Origin: Muribaculaceae bacterium
GTDB lineage: Bacteria; Pseudomonadota; Alphaproteobacteria; Rs-D84
Assembly (NCBI GenBank): GCA_023665245.1
Contig: JAMPEH010000011.1
Span: 1 to 44,025 of the forward strand
Reading direction: 5' to 3'
Length of the DNA: 44,025 nucleotides
Each line of letters begins with the position of its first letter. The first letter of the stretch is position 1. Below the pieces are notes generated by a model. The model made no database searches and was not told the origin of the DNA. It worked only from the letters and a program-made list of their open reading frames with translations. Positions 23,454-31,553 of the stretch are shown piece by piece. A program made the position numbers and the translations under genes.

Positions 23454-24896
23454 TTAATATTGAATTCCGCCCAATTCATTTATGATGGGTTCGCATACGG
23501 AATTATCCATATATCTTTTTTCAACAAGTATGGGAATTAACTTTTCAATAAGCGTTTTGTTTTTTACAACGATATTTTCTGCGGCTTTGTAGCATTCGGA
23601 TATTGTGTTTTCAAATAAGGAATTGAGCCTTCCCGTAAACTCGTAAGGATACGGCAATTCTCTGTTGCGCCAAGGGGAAAACGCATTTTCAATGCCGAAC
23701 ATATATAGTTCCGCCATATTTATCAGTATTGAATGTATGTTAGTTAAGTCTCCGTAAAAATTGTCGTATGTTTTGTTGAATACAATTTTTTCAGCCGCAT
23801 AGCCGCCAAGAATTACACATATTGTATTAAGTAAATCAGTTTTGCAAAAATATTTGTCTTCATCGTCTTCTTCATAAAAAATCGAATTTCCGTGTTCCCG
23901 AACATACTCGTCGATTTCTCTGTCCTCTAAGTCGATATCGAAATCGTCTTCCTCTTCATCCTCGTCGTCATCGCAATAATGGTCGTCCTCATAGCTATCG
24001 TCATAGTCCGACAAAACTTTGTTGAAAAAATTATTGCCGAGATTGTCGGGCTCTAAATTAAGAAGATATTTGCCGTCGTTAAACGACCTTGCCACAATAA
24101 AGTGTCCTATATTTTTGCATGCGTTTATAGTATCTGAAATACTTGAAGTCTTTCTCGGAATATCCTCTTGCTTTACTTCAAGTATTCTTGTGGTTATAAG
24201 CTCCTTACTCACAAAATTATTTTCGTCCGATTGAATAATGCATTCGTTTACAAGCGTTTCAAGCGCCGAGCATGTAAAGCCTGTGCACAAATCGGCAAGC
24301 TCTTCCATTGAAATTTCAAACCTGCAAGACGACTTACTTGTATACAGTTTTAAAATTTCCACCCTCGACTTATATGTCGGCTTTCCAATACTGATTTTTT
24401 TGTCAATTCTGCCGGGTCGCACCAAAGTTTCGGGCAAGGCGCCGTAGCTGTTACACGTAGCGACAAAAATGAAGTTGTTTGAACTTTTCATTCCGTCTAT
24501 CAGCGTTAATAGCTGTGCGAGCACCATTTTAGATTGGTCGGTAAAATACTCTTCTCTGGCGTTTGGCAAAAGTTTATCCAACTCGTCGAAAAAAATCATA
24601 GCCGGTTCTTTACTTTTTGCCGCTTTTTCAAATGACTTTTTAATTTTTTTGCATATCTGCGCCGTATTATCTAAGTCGGCGATATCTATTTTATATGTAA
24701 CGAGCCCGCACTCTTCGGCAAGGACTTTTGCAAACAACGTCTTCCCCGTTCCCGCTTCGCCGTAAAAAATGACGCCCTTGGGCATTTTTGCGCCCTTTTT
24801 GAGATACTTATCTCTGTTAGATAACACTTCGCAAATTCTTTTCAACTCCTCCTTTTCGATTTTGTAACCTGCAATGCTGTCAAATGTGTACTTCAT
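23454..24896 (-). CDS. FtsH-like AAA+ protein with inactivated protease site
   Basis: This is a 480-residue paralog of the downstream gene. The AAA+ domain is complete: GEAGTGKT (46-53), MIFFDELD (100-107), and VRPGRIDKK (159-167) supplying arginine fingers. In the M41 domain HEAGH is replaced by KNIGH (261-265), losing one zinc-binding His and the catalytic Glu, so it should not cleave. A very acidic loop (299-346, Asp/Glu-rich) is inserted in the protease domain. Start at 24896 chosen for the AGGAGG seven bases upstream; longer in-frame starts lack a site. Probably an ATPase-active scaffold for the active protease. Confidence 0.83.
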   Translation of the reverse strand: MKYTFDSIAGYKIEKEELKRICEVLSNRDKYLKKGAKMPKGVIFYGEAGTGKTLFAKVLAEECGLVTYKIDIADLDNTAQICKKIKKSFEKAAKSKEPAMIFFDELDKLLPNAREEYFTDQSKMVLAQLLTLIDGMKSSNNFIFVATCNSYGALPETLVRPGRIDKKISIGKPTYKSRVEILKLYTSKSSCRFEISMEELADLCTGFTCSALETLVNECIIQSDENNFVSKELITTRILEVKQEDIPRKTSSISDTINACKNIGHFIVARSFNDGKYLLNLEPDNLGNNFFNKVLSDYDDSYEDDHYCDDDEDEEEDDFDIDLEDREIDEYVREHGNSIFYEEDDEDKYFCKTDLLNTICVILGGYAAEKIVFNKTYDNFYGDLTNIHSILINMAELYMFGIENAFSPWRNRELPYPYEFTGRLNSLFENTISECYKAAENIVVKNKTLIEKLIPILVEKRYMDNSVCEPIINELGGIQY

Positions 24897-24976
24897 AATA
24901 ACACCTCCTGAATTTGATATTTCCATTATATACCAATTACGCCGAGCTGTTATTACCGCAATATCAAGAAAAATTA

Positions 24977-25041
24977 TGCCCCCTTTTTTCCAAGAAACTG
25001 TGCGGTTTTTATTGATTTTGTGCCCCCTTTTAGTGTACAAT
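24977..25041 (+). promoter_or_regulatory. Promoter and paired direct repeats before the WYL gene
   Basis: TTGATT (25012-25017), 18 bases, TACAAT (25036-25041) precede the plus-strand gene. TGCCCCCTTTT occurs at 24977-24987 and again at 25021-25031, 44 bases apart (about four helical turns), the second inside the promoter spacer. This fits looping or autorepression by the ribbon-helix-helix/WYL protein, and could also control the divergent FtsH-like gene. Confidence 0.55.
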
Positions 25042-25057
25042 TTTTATGAGGTGCACT

Positions 25058-26053
25058 ATGGAAGAAAAAATTAAGATAAGTTTACACAGAGATATACTCG
25101 ACCTATTAAAAAAAGACTGCCAAGATTTTAAGGTAATAAAATCCGACGGCAGTTCAAATTTTAACAGCTTTATAAATTTGCTTATAGTAAACTACTATGA
25201 AGTATTTACGGCAAACGAAGAAACTTTGTACGATGCGATACGCGGCGCAGTTTCTATAATTCCCGATTATTATCAGGAAAGGGTATTTGAAGATGTGGTA
25301 AAGCTGTTCGCAAAACAAAACTATCCGCAAACAGACAAGCACAGCAATACTACTTTTTCGTTCAAGCCTACAAAAATTTCGGAAAAGGCGATAAATTATA
25401 TAAACCAAATAATACTTAAAGACGAATCGGTATCGTCCTTTTACCGCAGAATGTTTACCTCATATTCCAAGCTGACCAAGAACGAACGCGAAAAGATAAT
25501 TCACAAGGATAACTATGAATTGCTGAAAAAAGCTATTAAAAAGGGCGTTCAGGTATGCATTGCGCTGACTTCAAAAGACGTGTTTAATAACTCATCGGTT
25601 TTTGCCGTTGAGCCTGCAAAGGACGAGCTTTTTAACTATGTTCTCATTTACAACGGAAAACAAAATTTCACCGTGCGCCTTTCTTCGGTTTATTCGGTCA
25701 CTTTGCTTTCGGCAAAAGAAAATATTCCGTAAGATAACCGAAAACTATTTGAAAGACAGGTTGCCTGCGCCGCGCAATACCCCATGTACAGTACCGACTG
25801 CGAACCAATTAAGGTTCAACTCACCGAAAAGGGAAAAAAGCTTTTCAATAAAATTTATCTGTACCGCCCCACTCCCACTAAAATCGAAGGAGATATTTAC
25901 ACCTTTGACTGCTCGGCAAATCAACTTTTGTATTACTTTGAACGCTTCGGAGACAGCGCGCTCATTCTGTCGCCAAAAAAATTGGGGATTTTTATGAGAA
26001 ATTATTACTATTATGCTTTAAAGAAGTACAGAACAATTTATAAAAACGATTAA
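25058..26053 (+). pseudogene. WYL-type regulator interrupted by an in-frame stop
   Basis: From ATG 25058 (GAGGTG five bases upstream) the frame begins EEKIKISLHRDILDLLKKD, like a short ribbon-helix-helix DNA-binding part, then a helical region, and near 25600 a beta-rich part (SSVFAVEPAKDELFNYVLIY) resembling WYL ligand-binding domains. A TAA at 25730-25732 stops it, but the same frame continues DNRKLFERQVACAAQYPMYS to a stop at 26051-26053 and looks fully protein-like (VQLTEKGKKLF...TFDCSANQLLYYFERFG). One base change (for example GAA to TAA) explains it. It is the only plus-strand gene between the CRISPR array and 41.3 kb. A truncated 225-residue product may still act. WYL assignment is moderate. 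Confidence 0.65.
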
Positions 26054-26054
26054 T

Positions 26055-26084
26055 ACAAAAACAGCCGACTTTTCAGTCGGCTGT
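26055..26084. terminator. Bidirectional terminator
   Basis: ACAGCCGACT (26061-26070), loop TTTC, AGTCGGCTGT (26075-26084). On the minus strand TTTTTG follows, ending the transporter gene; it also follows the stop of the plus-strand regulator. Confidence 0.82.
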
Positions 26085-26091
26085 TAAAATA

Positions 26092-27405
26092 TTAAATAAA
26101 AATTGCGGTGGCAAGCCATAGACCGCCAAGCGAGGCGAAAAGCGTGGGGACGGCGACGGCAACTCCCATTTTAAGAAAGTTGAGGTAACCGAACTTCACG
26201 TCGTGCTTGCCTATGATATCTCCCCACATAATTCCCGCGAGCGCGCCTATCGGTGTGAAGAACGCGCCGATATTGGAGCCTATTACGGTTGCGAAAATTG
26301 CGGGAAGCCCCGCCGTGTCCGCAGACTGTATAACGGACGAAAACAGCACGCTCATCGGGATATTGTTAATAAGATTCGCCGCGAGAAAAGACGATATGCC
26401 GTACTTTAAAATAGGCAAATCGCCGCCCATAGCCTCGCCGATAATTTTAGTAACGCCGCTCTGCGCGAGCGCGACAATCATTATAAACATCGAAAGCACA
26501 AAGGGCGCTAACTGGTATGGCGTTCGTTTAAGACAGCCCAAAAGCTCTTTCGGCGGCTTTTTGCGCACTATTGAGATGACTGCCGTAAACACAAACAAGC
26601 TTCCTACGGCGCACAGCGCGACAAGCCACATTTCCACGCCGATATACGAGCCAATCGCAAGAAATACCGTGCACACGGCAAGGTGCGCAATGCCCACCCA
26701 AAGAGAAAGCTTATCGGAAATTACCGCCTCTTCAACTTCGGCTTGCAGGGGCTCTTTAAGCTTTTTCCAAAACAGCAGATAGAGCGCGCCGAGAGCTACC
26801 GCCCCGCCGAAGAGCGTGGGAAAAATACTGAATTTAATATATTCGAGAAAGCCTATTCCGCTTGCCGTAGCAAGGTAAATGTTCGTGGGGTTGCCGATAA
26901 TTAAAGCCATACTCCAAGTGTTCGCCGCAACAAATTCTGCGGCAAGATAAGGTATGGGGTTGACCTTTGCGTTCTTTGCGAAATAGCAAATAAAGGGCGT
27001 GAACGAGAGAATTATTATGTCGTTAGAAGTGAAAACGGTGAGAACGGAAACTATGGCGTACAGCAAAAAGAACAACTTCTTCTGACCCGTGCCCGCGCGT
27101 TTTAAGGCGACGTTGGCGAGAAAACGGAAAAAACCGAGCTCGTCCAAATATATGGAAAGCACGGTCATCGAAAGGAAAAGCACAAGAATTTTCAAGGGGT
27201 TTATTGCTGTATCCGCAATAAGCGCCTCTCCCACCTTTTGCACGTCCGCGCCGCCGAAGATTAAAACGAGCGCCGCCCCGACGAGCGTTATCAGCCAATA
27301 TGTATCAACCGTTATTTTCCGAATTTTTAGCTTCGGAAAAAACAGAATGCTTAAAATCATTATTATGCACGTCGCAAGGCATATCCCCACCGAAACCCAC
27401 ATCAT
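26092..27405 (-). CDS. ArsB/NhaD-type ion transporter
   Basis: This is a 437-residue membrane protein with about 11-12 hydrophobic helices. Motifs typical of the ion-transporter (ArsB/NhaD/SLC13-like) superfamily are present in two inverted halves: TSNDIIILSFTPF and NTWSMALIIGNPTNIYLA in the first half, NNIPMSVLFSS and GSNIGAFFTPIGALAGIMW in the second. Substrates in the family include arsenite, Na+/H+ and carboxylates; no ars regulator or arsenate reductase is nearby, so the substrate is open. ATG 27405 has GGAG six bases upstream. It stands alone between two terminators. Confidence 0.85.
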   Translation of the reverse strand: MMWVSVGICLATCIIMILSILFFPKLKIRKITVDTYWLITLVGAALVLIFGGADVQKVGEALIADTAINPLKILVLFLSMTVLSIYLDELGFFRFLANVALKRAGTGQKKLFFLLYAIVSVLTVFTSNDIIILSFTPFICYFAKNAKVNPIPYLAAEFVAANTWSMALIIGNPTNIYLATASGIGFLEYIKFSIFPTLFGGAVALGALYLLFWKKLKEPLQAEVEEAVISDKLSLWVGIAHLAVCTVFLAIGSYIGVEMWLVALCAVGSLFVFTAVISIVRKKPPKELLGCLKRTPYQLAPFVLSMFIMIVALAQSGVTKIIGEAMGGDLPILKYGISSFLAANLINNIPMSVLFSSVIQSADTAGLPAIFATVIGSNIGAFFTPIGALAGIMWGDIIGKHDVKFGYLNFLKMGVAVAVPTLFASLGGLWLATAIFI

Positions 27406-27483
27406 TGTAACTCCGAACAGGTCAATTTTTAAAACCTTACCGATTATACTCCACCTAAAAAAATATATCAATAAAATACAAAC

Positions 27484-27511
27484 GCGCTTTAAGAAAATTT
27501 TCTTAAAGCGC
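27484..27511 (-). terminator. Terminator of the surface-glycan operon
   Basis: A perfect 28-bp palindrome (GCGCTTTAAGAAAA and its complement) lies 25 bases after the flippase stop, followed on the minus strand by a T-rich stretch. Confidence 0.72.
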
Positions 27512-27535
27512 TTAGAAATATTTATATAAAAATTA

Positions 27536-29179
27536 TTAGTCTTTTTCTGTGGTTTCGGTATTTTCGTTTTCAGACTCTGAAACTTCTTGCAAAGGGGCGT
27601 TTTCTTTAACTTCTTCTGTGGTCTGCGGTTCCTCTTGTTTCTTGCTACGTTTTAAAAGTTTTTTCACGAGTTCCTTGTAATATGCGAAATTCTTCGTTTT
27701 GAAAGTACACAGCACATATAATGACGGAACGCCGACAAAGCAAATTGCAATTTCCGCAATCAGCCCCCAAATACCGCCCGGCAACAGCATAAACAGTGCA
27801 TAGAAAGCTGCCGTCGCCGTCGCCGCAATTATTAAGAGAAGAAAAGTTTTTAATAGTTGTTTAAGGAAAGACTTATGAAAGCCGTATTTAAATAAAACGG
27901 CAGTTTCGATAGGAAACGAAACAAAAAGAATGGTTGCGACGTAGGCAAGCAATATTCCGAATACTCCCCAAACATAACCCAAGCCTATCGAGCCGCCTAT
28001 ACACAGCGCAGAACCGATGAGCGGTCTGTACCAATCCTGTCTGAAAAGTCCGAACGCCTCTTTAAACGTAATAATGGGCATTCTGAGAAAGCTGACAACC
28101 GAGTGCGCAGAAACAAGAATAACTATCGGTAAATTAAATGTGTATTGACTGTCTTTAAGCCAAACAAGTATAAAATCGTTAAACAGGCAGATATAGCAAA
28201 CTGTTGCAAAAATTATAATGAAATTTGACAAGTATTCTATTTTTTTAAATACTTCGAATTTGTGCTCGTCGCTTTCGCTAACCCCAAGGTCTCCCACGCT
28301 TGACATAACGGAATTAAACAAAAGATTAACAAAAAGATAAACGTTATTTACTATCAATGCATAATTAGTGTATACGCCGTTTACGTTGACGCCTACCAAT
28401 GACGAAATAATTATGCTTTGAGTGCTGAACATAATAACGTGCCCTATTCTGTTGAGGAAAAGCGCCTTTACGTTATCAACAATTTTTTTGCTTTCTTCGG
28501 GCAGAATTTTTTCTTTGCGGTATGTTTTTAAAAAGGGATATTTTTTTCTTGCAATAATATCGAGAATTAAATTGCTTAATACCGTTTTTGCAATCATAAT
28601 TGCAAGATAAGCATAAAAGTTTTTAGTTAAATACAATAGTAAAATCTGCAATAAATTAAGAACTATCGTACTTGAATAATCTACGGCGGATATTATGTAA
28701 GCCTGTTGGTCGGCTCTTATCAGCGTGCGCTTATACGCAAGCAAATAACTGCTAACGGTATTTGCAAGATACATAGAAAAGTATATACGCAACTGCGTGA
28801 GCGTAAACGGCAGCTCAGACAAATCTTCCGAAATCAGGTGTTGCAAAAACGGAATACACAGTGCGCCGGCTACGGCAACAATTAACGCAATACATCTGTA
28901 AACTTTCGCATAAAAGTTCATAATGCCCGTCGTAGCACGCTCATCGCCGTCTTTTAAGGGCTTGTACAACGAATATGCTATTGCCGAAGAAAAACCGAGT
29001 TCAGCCATATTCAGCATTTGCAAAATATTTGCAAACAGACCGTTGACCCCGTTATAGGTTTGCCCGAGCATATCGATAAATACCGAACGCGTGACGAACG
29101 ACACTATAAGGCTGACTATCAGTCCTGCTAATCCGACGAGTGTATTTTTTATTGATTTTTTAGTACGGGTTGCCGCCAT
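27536..29179 (-). CDS. Wzx-like oligosaccharide flippase
   Basis: This is a 547-residue protein with about 12-14 transmembrane segments of the polysaccharide-export (MATE/Wzx-like) superfamily. It starts MAATRTKKSIKNTLVGLAGLIVSLIVSF and has FADMLGQTYNGVNGLF-like first-loop residues. It should flip lipid-linked repeat units across the membrane. The C-terminal 40 residues are a hydrophilic Glu-rich tail (QEEPQTTEEVKE). It is the last gene of the glycan operon and overlaps the polymerase gene by 20 bases. Family confident; cargo unknown. Confidence 0.85.
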   Translation of the reverse strand: MAATRTKKSIKNTLVGLAGLIVSLIVSFVTRSVFIDMLGQTYNGVNGLFANILQMLNMAELGFSSAIAYSLYKPLKDGDERATTGIMNFYAKVYRCIALIVAVAGALCIPFLQHLISEDLSELPFTLTQLRIYFSMYLANTVSSYLLAYKRTLIRADQQAYIISAVDYSSTIVLNLLQILLLYLTKNFYAYLAIMIAKTVLSNLILDIIARKKYPFLKTYRKEKILPEESKKIVDNVKALFLNRIGHVIMFSTQSIIISSLVGVNVNGVYTNYALIVNNVYLFVNLLFNSVMSSVGDLGVSESDEHKFEVFKKIEYLSNFIIIFATVCYICLFNDFILVWLKDSQYTFNLPIVILVSAHSVVSFLRMPIITFKEAFGLFRQDWYRPLIGSALCIGGSIGLGYVWGVFGILLAYVATILFVSFPIETAVLFKYGFHKSFLKQLLKTFLLLIIAATATAAFYALFMLLPGGIWGLIAEIAICFVGVPSLYVLCTFKTKNFAYYKELVKKLLKRSKKQEEPQTTEEVKENAPLQEVSESENENTETTEKD

Positions 29180-30482
29180 ATCGACTTTCCTTTAAAAGTT
29201 TATTATTTGCCTGAGGCAATATGAGTGCTAATACCACATATAACAAAACACCAAACGCAGACGTATATATCGCCGCGCCGAGAGAATTGAAAAACGCGCA
29301 TAATAATATTGCAAACGCACCGATTGCGAGAAGAGGCGAAGAATTATCGGCTTTTATTAACAAATACGTAGCTCGGAATTGAGATACAAGCAATACACCA
29401 TAGCACACGATGCCCGCAATACCGAATTGCGCTAAGAGCATAGGATAGAAATTGTCGTTCATATAGGTGCTTGTAGGTCCGAGAGCATTATCGTAATGAA
29501 AGCGCAATTCATAGTATAAAGCCGAATAATGCTTGAACGCTTGGTCCGAACCGAAGGTTGCAAATCCCGAACCGATGGGAAAATATTTTTTAGAAACGTA
29601 AATTGCGCCTTCTATAAATGAGTTCCTTACCGATTTGCCGAATAAATAACTTTTGGTTTTCGGCCAAACAATAACCGCTATAATAATTAGTCCTATGATG
29701 ATAAATATTACATACTTTATTTTGAATTTTTTAATGCCAAACAAAAATTTCATTGTTATGACTGCGCCGACAGTGCAAATTGCAACAGTTCTTAAAGTAA
29801 GAAGAATTACGGCAAGGCTCATATACCTTAAAATAGTATACGTCAATCCGTTATTTCGACAAAAAACAGCATAACTGCAAAGCATACAAATTGTTAAGCC
29901 GCCGGGATTATTAAAATAAAATTTAAAAGAACGCAAGCCGTAACGGATGTCATAGTCCATTCCGATATCCGCAAATAAATTTAATACTCCCATGCAAAAA
30001 GCAACAAACGTCATAACCGCAAAAAGAGCGCTCAATATATCGAGAATTAAACGTTTATCGCGGCTTCCCGCAATGCATAGAACATAAGTAAACGAAACGG
30101 GCGCTTTCAGCAATGAAAACGCGTCGATTAATATCGGGGTCGCCCCTATTAACCGAGAATTTATATTGGAAATTATACCGATAGTCGCCAAAACGAGAAG
30201 CGCGAAAAATTGCGTTTCGAAAAGCGAAAAATATATTTTACTTGATTTTAACTTTTTGTAATTGAATAGAACGCCGAAAGCGGCAAATAACGTAAAGATT
30301 TCATCGACGTATTTTATTAAAAAATAATCGGTAAACTCTTCAATTATAGACACGCAAACAACAAGCGTGACAACAAGTGTAACAAAAAAATTGTGTCTTT
30401 CGGGGCATATAAATTTAGCTGTGTAAAAAGTATTTTTTGAGCCTGCGCTTGAAATCATATAACCTGTGCGCCCTCCGCGCAT
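29160..30482 (-). CDS. Wzy/O-antigen polymerase-like membrane protein
   Basis: This is a 440-residue protein with about 11 transmembrane helices and a large extracytoplasmic loop (around residues 285-345, with SGFATFGSDQAF), the layout of Wzy polymerases and WaaL ligases. It should link repeat units outside the membrane. ATG 30482 is used; an ATG at 30458 with ACAGG five bases upstream is about equally good and would remove eight residues. Its 3' end overlaps the flippase gene, a normal wzy-wzx pairing. Confidence 0.8.
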   Translation of the reverse strand: MRGGRTGYMISSAGSKNTFYTAKFICPERHNFFVTLVVTLVVCVSIIEEFTDYFLIKYVDEIFTLFAAFGVLFNYKKLKSSKIYFSLFETQFFALLVLATIGIISNINSRLIGATPILIDAFSLLKAPVSFTYVLCIAGSRDKRLILDILSALFAVMTFVAFCMGVLNLFADIGMDYDIRYGLRSFKFYFNNPGGLTICMLCSYAVFCRNNGLTYTILRYMSLAVILLTLRTVAICTVGAVITMKFLFGIKKFKIKYVIFIIIGLIIIAVIVWPKTKSYLFGKSVRNSFIEGAIYVSKKYFPIGSGFATFGSDQAFKHYSALYYELRFHYDNALGPTSTYMNDNFYPMLLAQFGIAGIVCYGVLLVSQFRATYLLIKADNSSPLLAIGAFAILLCAFFNSLGAAIYTSAFGVLLYVVLALILPQANNKLLKESRYGGNPY

Positions 30483-30592
30483 CTAATTCTTCATTTTTCT
30501 TCCGTTATATATTTCAATTATCTCGGGAGCAACATAACTCCCGTCTTCTCTTCCGTAGAACTCTTATTTTAAACTCTCCCGAGCTTTATCCG

Positions 30593-31540
30593 CTAAACCC
30601 AAAATTTTTCATTCGGGGCTTTTAAAAGAATATCTTCTGCTACTGTTGCTAACTTATCATAGATTTTCTTTGCAAAATATATATCGTGCAAAGCAATACC
30701 GATATTGTAAACCAAAATTCTCTGTTCGGAATTTTCCCTACCCTTTGCTTGTCCGTTTACCACATCGGAAACTTCGGCAAAACTTTTAAATTTTTCGAAA
30801 TATTTAAAATTTTTAACGTGGTTAAAATCGTCGGCAAACACCTTATCAAAGAATAAATCGCAATTCGTAAATCCTCTCGTATGAATAGGTATTACGGTTA
30901 TACCTTGAGGAAACACATCGTTTGCGCAGATATCTTCGTTGAATACCGTTGCCGCAGATATAAGCACGTCGCTATCGGATACCACCTCTTCAACGCTATC
31001 CGAAAACGTAAAATGCAAATTACCGAATTTTGAAAACCGTTGAGAAAATAAGATATGCTGGTTCTTATATTTTAACAGCTTGATTTCAAAATTTCTTTTT
31101 GCGCAAACCGACGCAAGTACAAGAAGCGTTGCGCGCGCGGTATTGCCTAAACCTATAAAACCCAAACGCGTAAAACCGTTTTTTGCGAACAGCAAAGCGG
31201 AATGCGCCGCAACCGCACCTGTTCGCATTGCCGTTATCCAGTTACCGTCCATGAGGGCATTTTCTTTGAAGTCCGATAAATTATAAAGCAAAATTTGGCT
31301 ATCGAGGCTTGGTTCTCTTTTAGGATACCGCGATACTACTTTTGCACCCATTACATTTTCAGACGGCAAAAGCGCAGGCATCGTATTATAAAAAATTCCG
31401 CTTTCATTATCGGGCTTCAAGCTTATTTTTGCGGGCAAAGAAAAATCTTTTTTACATTTGATTACCGTATTCACCCATTCATAACATTCTTCGGGCGAAA
31501 TATTAAGATTTTGTATATCGTCAAAAGTAATAATTTTCAT
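30593..31540 (-). CDS. Ornithine cyclodeaminase/mu-crystallin-family enzyme
   Basis: This is a 315-residue NAD(P)-dependent enzyme with MGAKVVSRYPKREP (Lys in the active site), MRTGAVAAHSA, and the dinucleotide loop LGFIGLGNTARA (about 126-137). The C-terminal IGIALHDI keeps the family Asp. Members include ornithine cyclodeaminase, SbnB-type amino-acid dehydrogenases and imine reductases. Within this operon it follows a nucleotidyltransferase-aminotransferase fusion by about 13 bases, so it probably supplies or modifies an amino compound that decorates the glycan. The exact substrate cannot be read from sequence. Confidence 0.82.
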   Translation of the reverse strand: MKIITFDDIQNLNISPEECYEWVNTVIKCKKDFSLPAKISLKPDNESGIFYNTMPALLPSENVMGAKVVSRYPKREPSLDSQILLYNLSDFKENALMDGNWITAMRTGAVAAHSALLFAKNGFTRLGFIGLGNTARATLLVLASVCAKRNFEIKLLKYKNQHILFSQRFSKFGNLHFTFSDSVEEVVSDSDVLISAATVFNEDICANDVFPQGITVIPIHTRGFTNCDLFFDKVFADDFNHVKNFKYFEKFKSFAEVSDVVNGQAKGRENSEQRILVYNIGIALHDIYFAKKIYDKLATVAEDILLKAPNEKFWV

Positions 31541-31553
31541 TATGTATTCCCGT

